Assembly: GCF_017876155.1 (NCBI RefSeq)
Contig: NZ_JAGINP010000018.1
Span: forward strand, 62,001 to 126,000
Source of the DNA: Azospirillum rugosum
Lineage (GTDB): Bacteria > Pseudomonadota > Alphaproteobacteria > Azospirillales > Azospirillaceae
Reading direction: 5' to 3'
DNA length: 64,000 nucleotides
A model generated the notes under the pieces. That model ran no database searches. It saw only the letters and a program-made list of their open reading frames with translations, and had not been told where the DNA came from. Numbering within the stretch: position 1 is the first letter of the stretch; every line of letters starts with the position of its first letter. This document shows, in pieces, positions 46,403 through 54,820 of the stretch. A program made the position numbers and the translations under genes.

Positions 46403-46908
46403 CGACCTGTTCCCCTGGCTGCTGCCCGGCGGCGGGTCGCCCCGCCCCGCCGGAGCCGCCCCGGCCCCGCGATGGAGACCGGCGCGCATACGACGAGATG
46501 CCAACTATCGGAATTTGATTATCAAAGCGTTTCCAGGCCTGAGTTGTCGCGAAAAATCTCCGCCCATCTTCAATCAACGCTCATCATGCAGCCACAAGAC
46601 CTGCCGCCGTGCCCGGTGCCCCGCGAATACCGCCCGAAAAACGCCGTCAAATAGTGGCGGCGGCAACGGGATGCGTCGTGGCCGGCGGACGGTTTCGCAA
46701 CTTCAGCGAGACTTGGAAGGAAACAAACGCGCTTTTCCGGATTTTCGGGATAACTTTTGTACCATATCCGATTATGTTCTGTCTTCGCATGGACACGAAA
46801 CAATATCATCCAAGATTTCGCTTGCCCGTTTTCAAGCGATGTGTGAACAATGCGGCGATGATTCGAAAGTCCAACACATTGGTTTGAAAGCATTGGAGTG
46901 CCGGGGCG
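46403..46908. other. Divergent intergenic region between chemoreceptor and XRE regulator
   Basis: No gene is supported in 506 bases. The segment 46730-46900 is clearly less GC-rich than its surroundings (for example AACTTTTGTACCATATCC and CAATATCATCC). It is probably promoter and operator DNA for the XRE gene. A near-palindrome CCAACACATTGG lies at about 46871. Confidence 0.45.
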
Positions 46909-47526
46909 ATGAGTGAACCAACGGCGCGAAAGAGGGGGCGGCGCGGATCGCCGGAATCCTGGTCTGTCGATGCGCATGTCGGGCAGCGCGTACGCATGCG
47001 CCGCACCTTGCTGGGCATGAGCCAGGAAAAACTCGGCGAGGCGATCGGCCTGACGTTTCAGCAGGTCCAGAAATACGAGCGCGGGTCGAACCGCATTTCC
47101 GCGGGAACGCTTTATCGTTTGGGACAAGTGCTTGACATTCCGGTCAGCTTCTTCTTCGATTGTTATGACGACCCGCACGCGCCGCTCCGCCCGCCCCGTG
47201 GCGTGGACGGCGGTCCCGTGGCGGAAAGCGTGATCAGCCGGCGGGAGGCCCGCCTGCTGCGGCTGTGGCGCGCCGCCCCGGATTCGGTGGCCGACGAGAT
47301 GCTGTCCCTGCTCGGCTCGCTGTCGCCCCACCTGGGCGACCCGCGGGAGGAGGAGGACAGCGCCGCCGCGGCGCCCGCCCCGCCGCCCGCCCCGGCGAAG
47401 CGCATCGCCACGCCGCGCGTGAAGGCCGAAAAGACCTCCAACGGCAAGCCGCGGCGGCGTCACGGCGCCGTGTGGGACCCGACCGACATCTACCGCGCCG
47501 CCAAGTCTACGAAGGTCACCACCTGA
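46909..47526 (+). CDS. XRE-family transcriptional regulator (PraR-like)
   Basis: A 205-residue regulator. Residues about 22-80 form the helix-turn-helix domain (VGQRVRMRRTLLGMSQEKLG, TFQQVQKYERGSNRISAGTL), very similar in shape to rhizobial PraR/phage-repressor-type regulators. Then comes a region PVSFFFDCYDD and a disordered Ala/Pro-rich, Arg/Lys-rich tail. Targets unknown; autoregulation is likely for such proteins. Divergent from the large chemoreceptor gene. Confidence 0.87.
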   Translation: MSEPTARKRGRRGSPESWSVDAHVGQRVRMRRTLLGMSQEKLGEAIGLTFQQVQKYERGSNRISAGTLYRLGQVLDIPVSFFFDCYDDPHAPLRPPRGVDGGPVAESVISRREARLLRLWRAAPDSVADEMLSLLGSLSPHLGDPREEEDSAAAAPAPPPAPAKRIATPRVKAEKTSNGKPRRRHGAVWDPTDIYRAAKSTKVTT

Positions 47527-47576
47527 TTCCCGGCCGCGCCGGTCCAGCCGCCGCAACGACGACTCCGCGACAACGA

Positions 47577-47608
47577 AAAAGGCCCCCCGCGCCGGCGAGG
47601 GGCCTTTT
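47577..47608. terminator. Bidirectional terminator between XRE and baeRF genes
   Basis: AAAAGGCCCC (47577-47586) and GGGGCCTTTT (47599-47608) pair perfectly and work on either strand, between two convergent genes. Confidence 0.88.
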
Positions 47609-47628
47609 CGCTGCGAATGACCGAGCCG

Positions 47629-48807
47629 TCAGAAGCGCAGGATCGCCGCGGTCGACGCGCCGGAGGGCAGTTCGCCCTTGGCGACCACATGCACCTCGCC
47701 GCCGCGCAGCAGGGTCTCCATGGTCGCATGCTCGACCAGATCGATGGCGCCGTCCGTCTCGTGGTGGAGCGGGAAGGCGCGGTGGTAGTCCTCGCGGTAA
47801 TGGCCCCAGATACGGTCGTTCTCCGCCACCAGCAGGACGCCGACCCGCCCCTCGCGGGCGGCCACCATGGTGTCCTCGACGCGGGTCATGGTCCGTTCGG
47901 CGGTGCTGCGGTCGCCGTGCAGGGCGTTGAAATGCTCCAGCGCGGCGCGGCGCGCCTGGTCGAACATCGGCTGCACGACCGCGTAGGCGCGGCGGTGGAT
48001 CTCCTCCGGCTCCAGCGCGTCGGGGTTGGCGAACACGCCCTTCTCGATCAGCGCGCGGGGGTGGGTGTCCTTGCGCACATGGCCCTGGATCTCGTCCTCC
48101 GCGACCAGCACGAGCGGACCGTGGAAGAGCTTCAGGTGGTCCTGCACCTTGGCGCAGACCCGGCCGATGTAGGAGATGAGGTGCGCCTTGCGCAGCTCCT
48201 CCGGATCCTCGCCGAAGTTGTGCGTCTTGACCATGGCGATGCTGCCGCGGTCCGTGCGGTCGCCGTGGCGGGCCGGCGGGGCGGAGTTCAGGTTGTTCTC
48301 GTCATAGTCGGTTTCGGCGTGGATTTCCGCCACGCCGTGCGGCAGGTCCACATCCTCCTCCGCGATGCCGTGGCGGGTGGCGGAGAACAGGCGCGCGCGC
48401 CCGGCGGTGATCGCCAGGATCATGAAGTTGCCGTCGTCCGCCAGCAGCGGCAGCAGGGGCCGCACGGTGAAGCGGGAGTTGACGCAGACCTCCTCCGGCA
48501 GCTCGATGGGCACGCGGTGGATCGCCGTGACGCCCTTGGCCAGGAACACGGCCAGCCCACGGTCCATGTGGCGCCAGAACTCGCCCTGGTCCAGCAGGTT
48601 CGCGACAGGCTTCATGAAGCTTTCGGCGTCGGGCCGGCGCAGGCCGTGCTTCTCGCACAGCGCGTCCTGGGCCTTCGCCATCAGGTTCCTCAGCCGGATC
48701 ACATCCTGGCGGATTTCGCGCCCGGCGATGTGGGTCGGCATGAAGATGGACACCGCCGGGGCGGTGTCGACGGCCAGCAGCCGCTCAAGATCGTTTTTGC
48801 AGAACAT
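47629..48807 (-). CDS. baeRF-family protein (bacterial archaeo-eukaryotic release factor-like)
   Basis: A 392-residue homologue of the eRF1/Pelota superfamily found in bacteria. Its start (NDLERLLAVDTAPAVSIFMPTHIAGREIRQD) and three-domain arrangement fit baeRF proteins, which are predicted to bind the ribosome and act in stalling, rescue or hibernation. No GGQ hydrolysis motif is evident. I start it at ATG 48807 (MFCKND); GTG 48816 is an alternative. An EcfG-like promoter lies about 40 bases upstream. Function in vivo is inferred. Confidence 0.75.
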   Translation of the reverse strand: MFCKNDLERLLAVDTAPAVSIFMPTHIAGREIRQDVIRLRNLMAKAQDALCEKHGLRRPDAESFMKPVANLLDQGEFWRHMDRGLAVFLAKGVTAIHRVPIELPEEVCVNSRFTVRPLLPLLADDGNFMILAITAGRARLFSATRHGIAEEDVDLPHGVAEIHAETDYDENNLNSAPPARHGDRTDRGSIAMVKTHNFGEDPEELRKAHLISYIGRVCAKVQDHLKLFHGPLVLVAEDEIQGHVRKDTHPRALIEKGVFANPDALEPEEIHRRAYAVVQPMFDQARRAALEHFNALHGDRSTAERTMTRVEDTMVAAREGRVGVLLVAENDRIWGHYREDYHRAFPLHHETDGAIDLVEHATMETLLRGGEVHVVAKGELPSGASTAAILRF

Positions 48808-48846
48808 CGCCTTCACGTCGCTTGTTCGGGTGTGCCTGTCGGCAGC

Positions 48847-48871
48847 AACCGGCGCGTCGGCGTATGGTTCC
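48847..48871 (-). promoter_or_regulatory. EcfG-like promoter for the baeRF gene
   Basis: On the minus strand GGAAC (48867-48871), 16 bases, then GGTT (48847-48850), 39 bases before ATG 48807. Same spacing as the sites at 34991 and 52354. Confidence 0.6.
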
Positions 48872-48947
48872 TGGGGCCTATCGACTGGGCAGGACGCGGG
48901 GCAAGGCGCCTATGACGTGCCCCCGCGTCCGCGTCAAAAAGGGGCCG

Positions 48948-49538
48948 TCACCAGCTGCGCACCGGCCCGACGTCCAGGTGGACGAAGCCGCTGCGCGGGT
49001 AATAGCCGACGCCGCCCAGCTCCAGCTCCATGGCCGCGTCGGCGATGGCGCCGAGCTCCACGTCCGGCAGCCGCACGTCCACCGCCATGCCGCGGGTGTG
49101 GTAGCTCTGCTTCGCGACCCCGCGGGAGCGGCGGCGGGCCACGGCGTTGGTCCGCTTGGAGCGGTAGCCGCAGATGATCCGGAAGGGTTCGTCGCTGTCC
49201 ACCGCCTGGTGCACGCGGGCCAGCAGGTCGAACAGGCGCGGGTCGAAGCGGCAGACCTGCTTGGCGCGGTGGTCGCGCAGCAGCACGTCGAGCTTGCGCA
49301 GGGCGTCGGCCTTGTAGGCGCCGTCGGCCCAATAGACTCCGCTGAAATGCTCGTTGGTGTTGACGTTGTGCAGGGCGATCCGGCGGACGCCGCCGGCCAG
49401 GGGGGCCGCCATCGCGGGGGCGGCGGGTATCACGGCCGGGACGGCCATGGCGGTCAGCGTGGCGGCGGCGAAGGTCAGAAACCCGCGGCGGCCGGTCGCG
49501 CGCCCGTTCATCGGCGCGGCACGGTCGTCAGTCCCCAA
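48948..49538 (-). CDS. DUF882/YcbK-family peptidoglycan endopeptidase, Tat-exported
   Basis: A 196-residue protein of the peptidase M15-like DUF882 family (E. coli YcbK/MepK relatives cut peptidoglycan crosslinks). The twin-arginine signal GRRGFLTFAAATL starts about residue 17. Zinc-site motifs are YHTRGMAVDV and VHLDVG, and CGYRSKRTNA is conserved. The TTG start at 49538 is decided by the ribosome site GGGAGG exactly seven bases upstream; ATG 49511 is internal. It sits beside a divergent L,D-transpeptidase, so cell-wall remodelling is likely. Confidence 0.88.
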   Translation of the reverse strand: MGTDDRAAPMNGRATGRRGFLTFAAATLTAMAVPAVIPAAPAMAAPLAGGVRRIALHNVNTNEHFSGVYWADGAYKADALRKLDVLLRDHRAKQVCRFDPRLFDLLARVHQAVDSDEPFRIICGYRSKRTNAVARRRSRGVAKQSYHTRGMAVDVRLPDVELGAIADAAMELELGGVGYYPRSGFVHLDVGPVRSW

Positions 49539-49899
49539 AAGTCATCCCTCCCGTCTTGCGTTCGGCCGTCTTGCGTTCGGTGGAGCGAGGCGCGCCGGAT
49601 CCATCGCCGGGCACCCCTATGGATGGAATGGGTATGTCCAAAATATTGTGGTCATACCCAACGATTATCCCTATAGGCGAGGCCCGGGACGCGATCAACC
49701 CAAAATCCGCACGGAAAGGTCACAATGAAGCCGAATCCGCTCTCCCGCCGGCTTTGGCAGGAAGGACACACCGGCGGACGGGAATCGATACGGAGGTGTT
49801 AGGCCGCTCGAAGCCTGGGCTTGGGCGTACTACATAAGCATGGACGATTTCCCGGCCACCTTCGGCCGGGCGGCCATCTCCCAGCGCGAAGGACACGCC
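49539..49899. other. Divergent intergenic region between DUF882 and L,D-transpeptidase genes
   Basis: No gene is supported in 361 bases. Near its left end is a tandem pair CCGTCTTGCGTTCGG. In the middle lies the inverted repeat GGGTATG-N16-CATACCC in AT-richer DNA, the best candidate for regulation of either gene. Confidence 0.45.
49630..49659. promoter_or_regulatory. Candidate operator dyad
   Basis: GGGTATG (49630-49636) and CATACCC (49653-49659) are perfect complements 16 bases apart, flanking AAAATATTG, in the shared upstream region of two cell-wall genes. Confidence 0.35.
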
Positions 49900-51108
49900 A
49901 TGCACGCAACCCAGATGCTTTCCGCCAAGCGGGCCTTCGCCGCGTTGACGCTGGCGGCCTCGCTCCTCGCGGGTGCGGCATCGGCGCAGGCGGCCTCCTA
50001 CCGCGACTCGCTGGGCGGCTGGGCCGACCGGCTCGACGCCGCCGCGGCGGAGCTGGAGGCGATGCCGGAACAGCCCATCACCCGAATCGGCCGCGGCCCG
50101 CTGCTGAAAAAGGGCGTCTCCGGGGAGCGCGTGGCCCTGCTGACCCAGCGGCTGGTGGAGCTGGGCTTCCTGACCGAGGCGCAGCGCACCGACCTGTTCG
50201 ACGAGTCGGTGGACGCGGCGGTGCGCGCCTACCAGGTGGCGCAGGGGCTGCGCCCCGACGGGCTGATCGGCGGCGGCACGCGGGCGGCGCTCGACCGCTC
50301 CACGCCGGAGGCCGCGCAGCAGATGCGGCGCAGCGCCGCCGACATGCGCGTGCTGCGCGACAGCGTGCCGGACACCATCGTGCTGGTGAACCTGCCGAGC
50401 CAGACCACCACCCTGGTCCGCAACGGGGAGGAGGTGCTGACCATGCGCTCCATCGTCGGGCGCCCGTCGCGCGAGACGCCGATGCTGCAGGACCGCATCA
50501 CCCACGTGATCGTCAACCCGACCTGGACCGTGCCGCCCACGGTGCTGAAGGAGGACAAGCTGCCCCTGCTGCGCAGCAAGGGCACGCCCGGCATCGACAA
50601 CGCCGTCGTCTACCTGGACGGCGCGCCGGTGGAGCCGGCCCTGGTGGACTGGAACGGCGTGTCGCCGCGCCGCGTGCGCATCGTGCAGCAGCCGGGCGAC
50701 CACAACGCGCTCGGCCGGTTCCGCTTCAACCTGACCAACTCCTACAGCATCTACCTGCACGGCACGAACGACCCCAAGCTGTTCGACCGGGAGATCCGCA
50801 CCGTCAGCTCCGGCTGCGTGCGGCTGGAGGACGCCCGCGGCATGGCCGAGGCGCTTCTGGCGGACGAGCATGTCAGCCCGGACCGCCTGACCCGCATGCT
50901 CGACAAGCCGGAGCCGCAGTGGGTGAAGCTGACCCGCCCGGTGCCGGTGCGCTTCGTCTACTGGACGGCGACGGTGGACGCCGGCGACCGCGTGCACCTG
51001 CACCCGGACATCTACGACCTGAACGAGGATGGCGGCGGAGCGGCGGCCCCGTCGCCCGTTCCGGCGGCGAACCCGCAGGCTGCCGGCGCCCCGGCGCAGC
51101 GGGCGTAG
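49900..51108 (+). CDS. L,D-transpeptidase with peptidoglycan-binding domain (YcbB-like)
   Basis: A 402-residue exported enzyme that makes 3-3 crosslinks in peptidoglycan or links proteins to it. Signal peptide cut near ASAQAAS; then a peptidoglycan-binding helical domain (GERVALLTQRLVELGF, AVRAYQVAQGLRPDGLIG) and the YkuD domain. The catalytic His is in YLHGTND and Cys in SSGCVRLEDA. Start ATG 49900 with a GAAGGA site; an upstream in-frame start adds 20 residues. Confidence 0.9.
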   Translation: MHATQMLSAKRAFAALTLAASLLAGAASAQAASYRDSLGGWADRLDAAAAELEAMPEQPITRIGRGPLLKKGVSGERVALLTQRLVELGFLTEAQRTDLFDESVDAAVRAYQVAQGLRPDGLIGGGTRAALDRSTPEAAQQMRRSAADMRVLRDSVPDTIVLVNLPSQTTTLVRNGEEVLTMRSIVGRPSRETPMLQDRITHVIVNPTWTVPPTVLKEDKLPLLRSKGTPGIDNAVVYLDGAPVEPALVDWNGVSPRRVRIVQQPGDHNALGRFRFNLTNSYSIYLHGTNDPKLFDREIRTVSSGCVRLEDARGMAEALLADEHVSPDRLTRMLDKPEPQWVKLTRPVPVRFVYWTATVDAGDRVHLHPDIYDLNEDGGGAAAPSPVPAANPQAAGAPAQRA

Positions 51109-51141
51109 CGGAACCCGCCAAGTTCACCGGCTGAGAAGGGA

Positions 51142-51264
51142 TTCACCACGAAGACACAAAGACACAAAGAATTTCACAAAGGAGCCTCTCCATAAGAGCG
51201 CGCCGGCAGCAAGGCCGAAACCCCTTTGTGACGTTCTTTGTGCCCTTTGTGTCTTTGTGGTGAA
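51142..51264. repeat. Dispersed palindrome, CCACAGAGACAC family (diverged copy 3)
   Basis: Left arm TTCACCACGAAGACACAAAG... (51142-51171) and right arm ending CTTTGTGGTGAA (51234-51264) pair with small gaps around a 62-base centre. It lies between the convergent L,D-transpeptidase and HPF genes. Confidence 0.85.
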
Positions 51265-51271
51265 AACCCCT

Positions 51272-51856
51272 TTATGACGCGTGCAACTCCGAGTCGGAGC
51301 CGGCGGCGCGCCAGACCTTGGAGGCGGTGGGGCCGGTGTCGCCGGTGGTTTCCACATACTTCACCGGGTCGCCGGTCTTCAGCTCGTCCAGGTTCACGTT
51401 CAGGCAGCTGTTGCGGTGGAAGTACAACTGCGTGCCCGTGTTGGTGATGATGAAGCCATGGTCCTCGTTCGGGAACAGCTGGGCGACGCGGCCCGGCTGT
51501 TCCGGATCGTGGGTCTTCACGTCGCGGCGCAGCTTGTCCTTGTATTCCTTCAGCTGCCGTTCGGCCGCCTCGAAGGCGTCGCGGATCGAGGTCCGGGCGT
51601 CGGGGTTGGCGTAGCGCTCCTTCGCCTTGTTCGGCTTGCGGCTGACCACGATGTCCTGGCCCGGCACCATCAGCTCAATGTGCACGTCGTAGACGTTGCC
51701 GGTCTTGTGCTGACGGTGCGTGGCCTCCACGGCGACGCGCATGCCGACAAGACGGTCGAACAGCTTCTCCACCTTCTCCGCCCGCTCGCGGATGTAGGCT
51801 TCCAGCTCCGGCTGGGTGTCCATGTTGTGGAAAGCGATTTCCAGGTTCGTGTCCAT
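51272..51856 (-). CDS. Ribosome hibernation factor HPF/RaiA domain fused to a cold-shock domain
   Basis: A 194-residue fusion. Residues about 1-110 are the HPF/RaiA (S30AE) domain that occupies the mRNA channel of the small subunit (YDVHIELMVPGQDIVVSRKPNK, IRDAFEAAERQLKEYKDKLRRD). Residues about 122-185 form a CspA-like cold-shock fold with both RNA-binding motifs, HGFIIT and LYFHRNS. In place of the dimerising C-terminal domain of long HPF it carries an RNA-binding domain. Start ATG 51856. Second gene after DUF2934, probably one operon. Confidence 0.85.
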   Translation of the reverse strand: MDTNLEIAFHNMDTQPELEAYIRERAEKVEKLFDRLVGMRVAVEATHRQHKTGNVYDVHIELMVPGQDIVVSRKPNKAKERYANPDARTSIRDAFEAAERQLKEYKDKLRRDVKTHDPEQPGRVAQLFPNEDHGFIITNTGTQLYFHRNSCLNVNLDELKTGDPVKYVETTGDTGPTASKVWRAAGSDSELHAS

Positions 51857-51930
51857 GGGGGGTCCTTCTTCAGCACGGAAGACAAGCGGGGCGGGAGGGA
51901 GGCGGGCACCCACGGCCGACACGATGCCGG

Positions 51931-52305
51931 TCAGCGGCCGCGGCGCGACCGCCGCGGCGTGCGGGGCTGCGCGACGGCTTCCGGGGCCCCGCTGTCGGCG
52001 GTCGCCGGAATGGGGTCGCGGTCCCCGGCGCCGGGGATCTGGAACTCCTCGCCCTGGTCGGCGATGCCCGGCATCTCGCCCTGGTTGGCAATGCTCAGCA
52101 CCGGCTCGACCGGTTCCGTCCGCTCGGCGGTGTCGTCCGGCCCGTGCGACGGGTTCGGCAGCAGCGTGTCCCGGTAATTGTCCTCGATGGCGATTTCCTC
52201 GCGGGCCAGTTCCCAATGGTCATGGGAACGCCCCTCCGGCCGCCCCTCGCGCTCCCAGATCTGGTAGGCGCGCTTCTCGATCCGGCTTTCCAAAGACTCG
52301 GCCAT
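51931..52305 (-). CDS. DUF2934 domain protein
   Basis: A 124-residue protein. The N-terminal 45 residues match the small DUF2934 domain (LESRIEKRAYQIWEREGRPE, HWELAREEI). The remainder is acidic then Pro/Arg-rich and probably disordered, ending RRSRRGR. DUF2934 proteins are abundant in alphaproteobacteria and often stress-linked, with unknown function. Strong ribosome site (AAGGAGAGG). It has an EcfG-like promoter and probably forms an operon with the HPF-cold-shock gene. Confidence 0.78.
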   Translation of the reverse strand: MAESLESRIEKRAYQIWEREGRPEGRSHDHWELAREEIAIEDNYRDTLLPNPSHGPDDTAERTEPVEPVLSIANQGEMPGIADQGEEFQIPGAGDRDPIPATADSGAPEAVAQPRTPRRSRRGR

Positions 52306-52352
52306 CCGGGCCCTCTCCTTCCTGGTTCGCCTCACGCGGTGTGCGGCAAACT

Positions 52353-52378
52353 TAACCGGAAGGACGGGTGTTGGTTCC
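52353..52378 (-). promoter_or_regulatory. EcfG-like promoter for the DUF2934-HPF operon
   Basis: On the minus strand GGAAC (52374-52378), 16 bases, then GGTT (52354-52357) followed by A; the start codon is 48 bases downstream. Confidence 0.6.
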
Positions 52379-52458
52379 GCGCGCGGACGCCCACACGCAC
52401 CGGGGGAAATGCCTCGATGCTTCGAACCCCTGCCCTTCGAACCATTGTCGTTTGAATT

Positions 52459-52478
52459 AATACCAAAGGGGTGGTATT
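52459..52478. promoter_or_regulatory. Candidate operator dyad before polysaccharide deacetylase
   Basis: AATACCA-N6-TGGTATT, a perfect dyad about 80 bases before the deacetylase start. It may control that gene or the divergent DUF2934 operon. Confidence 0.35.
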
Positions 52479-52556
52479 CGACGGACACGAACGACTGTCG
52501 CGGTGTTGAGACGCCCGGCACGGCATCGGGATGGGACACCGGTGGGGACAGACATC

Positions 52557-53747
52557 GTGCGCGCACCGCGACCACCCGCCAGCCGCCTCCATCGCATTCG
52601 CAAGACCGCTGCCGCGCTAGCTCTCGCCGTCCTGGCCGCCGCCCCTCAGCCCACCCGCGCTGCCACCGCGCCGGCCGAACCGAAGGCTCTGCTGCAACTC
52701 GGCCTTTACCAGAAGGACGGGGAGGCGTGGTGGGCGTGGGAAAGCCTGCGCCGCGCATCCCCGAACCTGGCCGACGGGCTGAGCCCCAAGGTCGTGCCGT
52801 TGGACGCGAAGCGCCAGGGCAGCGGCGTCGCCCTGCGCGCGACTGCCCCGGCCGGCCTCGACGTCCAGGCCCTGTGCCGCCGCATGGTCGGCGCCGGCTT
52901 CGGCTGCCTTGTCCTCGACGCGCCTCCCAACCCGGCCCCGCCCCCGGCTCCAGCCCCGACTCCGGCCTCCCAGGCCGGCACGGACGGCGCCTTCACCTAT
53001 GGGCCGGACGATGCGCGGACCATGGCGGACATCGAGCGCCACGGCCGCCGCAAGGGCCGGCTGGGCGCCGTGATTCCCGACACCACCTGGGACGTCACGC
53101 CCGCGGTCCTGAAGCGGGAGAACTGGAACCTCTGCGCGCTGACCTTCGACGACGGCCCGCACCGGGTGGTGACGCGGCAGATCCTCGACGTGCTGAACCG
53201 CGAGAAGATCCGCGCCACCTACTTCCCCATTGGCAAAGTCGCGGAGAGTCAGGGCGAGGTCATCCGCGACTTCATCGCGGCGGGGCACGAGATCGGCAAC
53301 CACAGCCTGACCCATTCCGACCTCCGCGCCCTGACGCCGGAGGCGCAGCGCTTCGAGATCGCGGAGGCCAACCGCATCCTGCGCGGCTTCGGCGCCGACC
53401 CGGTGCTGTTCCGCCCGCCCTACGGGCGCTACACGCTCGACCTGCTGTCCATCGCGCGCGACGAGCGAATGAGCCCGGTCCTGTGGACCGTGGACACCCG
53501 CGACTGGCAGGTCCGCGACCCGGACAAGATCGTGCAGCACGTGAAGACGGAGGCCGGCACCGGCAGCGTCCTGCTGCTGCACTCCACCTACCCGTCGACG
53601 CTGACAGCCCTGCCCCGCGTGATCGGGGAGATGCGCGCCAAGGGCTGCGAGTTCGTGACCCTGTCGGAATGGATCGAACGCATGCGCCTGCTGGCCAGCG
53701 ACCCCGTGGTCAGCGCCAGCGCGACGAGCGGCGCGACGCGCAATTAG
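52557..53747 (+). CDS. Exported polysaccharide deacetylase (NodB fold)
   Basis: A 396-residue protein that would deacetylate N-acetylated glycans such as peptidoglycan or exopolysaccharide. The signal peptide ends near PQPTRAATA. After a poorly conserved N-terminal region with a Pro-rich linker (about residues 120-150), the NodB domain shows LTFDDGPH, the zinc motif NHSLTHSDL and RPPYGRYT. The start is uncertain: I take GTG 52557 (GGGGACAG upstream), but GTG 52542 or 52503 would also work. Confidence 0.87.
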   Translation: MRAPRPPASRLHRIRKTAAALALAVLAAAPQPTRAATAPAEPKALLQLGLYQKDGEAWWAWESLRRASPNLADGLSPKVVPLDAKRQGSGVALRATAPAGLDVQALCRRMVGAGFGCLVLDAPPNPAPPPAPAPTPASQAGTDGAFTYGPDDARTMADIERHGRRKGRLGAVIPDTTWDVTPAVLKRENWNLCALTFDDGPHRVVTRQILDVLNREKIRATYFPIGKVAESQGEVIRDFIAAGHEIGNHSLTHSDLRALTPEAQRFEIAEANRILRGFGADPVLFRPPYGRYTLDLLSIARDERMSPVLWTVDTRDWQVRDPDKIVQHVKTEAGTGSVLLLHSTYPSTLTALPRVIGEMRAKGCEFVTLSEWIERMRLLASDPVVSASATSGATRN

Positions 53748-53757
53748 AAGAACAATT

Positions 53758-53839
53758 TCACCACCAAGGCACCAAGACACCAAGAATCCCCGCGCCCGGC
53801 ACCGGGTGGATTCTTGGTGTCTTGGTGCCTTGGTGGTGA
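53758..53839. repeat. Dispersed palindrome, CCACAGAGACAC family (diverged copy 4)
   Basis: Perfect 32-base arms (53758-53789 and 53808-53839), unit pattern CACCAAGGCACCAAGACACC, loop of 18 bases. It lies between convergent genes. Confidence 0.93.
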
Positions 53840-53848
53840 TCCCCCCCG

Positions 53849-54208
53849 CTACTTCCCGGTCTTCTGCTTGCGCAGCTGGACATACTTGCGGATCGTCGCG
53901 TCGACATCGGCCGGCAACATGCTCCAGGCGCCGGCGACCCGGCCGTCCCGCACGTCGGTGATGCCCACCGTCGCCGGAAAGGTGAAGTTGCCGTAGGGGT
54001 CGGCCACCCGCACGGTGATTCGTGCGGTCTGTTTGGCGACCAGCGATCCGTCGAAGCCGGTCGCCACGAAGCCCTGGCTGTTGATCGAGGCCAGCGGGAA
54101 GCTCTTCCCGTCGAACTCGATGCAGCTGCCGGGCGCGTCGCCGCGGCGCGTGGCGGCCGGCTTCTTCTTGTCGCTGACCGAAACCTTCAGGAAATCGAAC
54201 ATGCCCAT
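53849..54208 (-). CDS. Hypothetical protein, possible PilZ-like domain
   Basis: A 119-residue soluble protein. A beta-rich pattern (CIEFDGKSFPLASINSQGF, ARITVRVADPYGNFTFPATV, DGRVAGAWSMLPADVDATIRKYV) resembles the cyclic-di-GMP-binding PilZ fold, but the usual RxxxR motif is not evident, so ligand binding is uncertain. Lys-rich N-terminus after MGMFDFLK. Function not assigned. Confidence 0.55.
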   Translation of the reverse strand: MGMFDFLKVSVSDKKKPAATRRGDAPGSCIEFDGKSFPLASINSQGFVATGFDGSLVAKQTARITVRVADPYGNFTFPATVGITDVRDGRVAGAWSMLPADVDATIRKYVQLRKQKTGK

Positions 54209-54310
54209 GCGAGCCCCCGCTGCACGCCGGGCCGCGCGGGCCCCCGCGGCGATTTAAGCGCGGAGGTCATGCGCAGGGCAACAACTTCCCGCCCTCTGCC
54301 CACCTGTCGA

Positions 54311-54622
54311 TCACGCGTCGCGCCGCAAGGCCTCGCCCGCGCGGCGCGCGCACAGCAGCGTGAAGGGCAGCAGGGTGACCAGCACGGCCGCCATGCCCAA
54401 CAGCACGGTCACCGCCGAGGCCGCGTCGGCCGACGCCAGATACGAGGCGAGGTTCGCCAGCAGATGGAGCATGACGGCGGCCAGCGCGGTCGCCGTCAGG
54501 GCGGGAGACAGGAAGCCGGACGGCCTTCGGGCGGCTGGACCCGTGCTTCGGCCATCGCTTCGGGCCACGCGCGTCCACCGCTGGCGCGGCGGCGGGCAAG
54601 ACGTCCCGTAGACATCCAGCAT
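54311..54622 (-). CDS. Small two-helix membrane protein
   Basis: A 103-residue protein with two hydrophobic segments (LTATALAAVMLHLLANLASYL and VTVLLGMAAVLVTLLPFTLL) after a basic N-terminal half. No known family recognised. The start at 54622 is supported by a GGGAGG site. Upstream lies the region with a DnaA box and the GANTC palindrome. Confidence 0.6.
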   Translation of the reverse strand: MLDVYGTSCPPPRQRWTRVARSDGRSTGPAARRPSGFLSPALTATALAAVMLHLLANLASYLASADAASAVTVLLGMAAVLVTLLPFTLLCARRAGEALRRDA

Positions 54623-54805
54623 GCGCACCTCCCTTTCGTCGCGCGCCCGATGCGACGCATCGGACCGGGCATCGGACCGGAACATCACCACTATAGCGGC
54701 GAAACCCCGCAAAACCTAAAATCTGAAGTGTTTAGCCCGATCGGCCGACTCGGGCGCCGGAAGGCCATGCCGTGCCGACGGCGTATTACCTCGCGGCTAG
54801 GCTCT

Positions 54806-54820
54806 CCACAGACTCTGTGG
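54806..54820. repeat. GANTC-centred palindrome (copy 2)
   Basis: CCACAGACTCTGTGG, the exact reverse complement of the element at 31295-31309, with GACTC at its centre. The right half overlaps the DnaA box. Confidence 0.6.
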
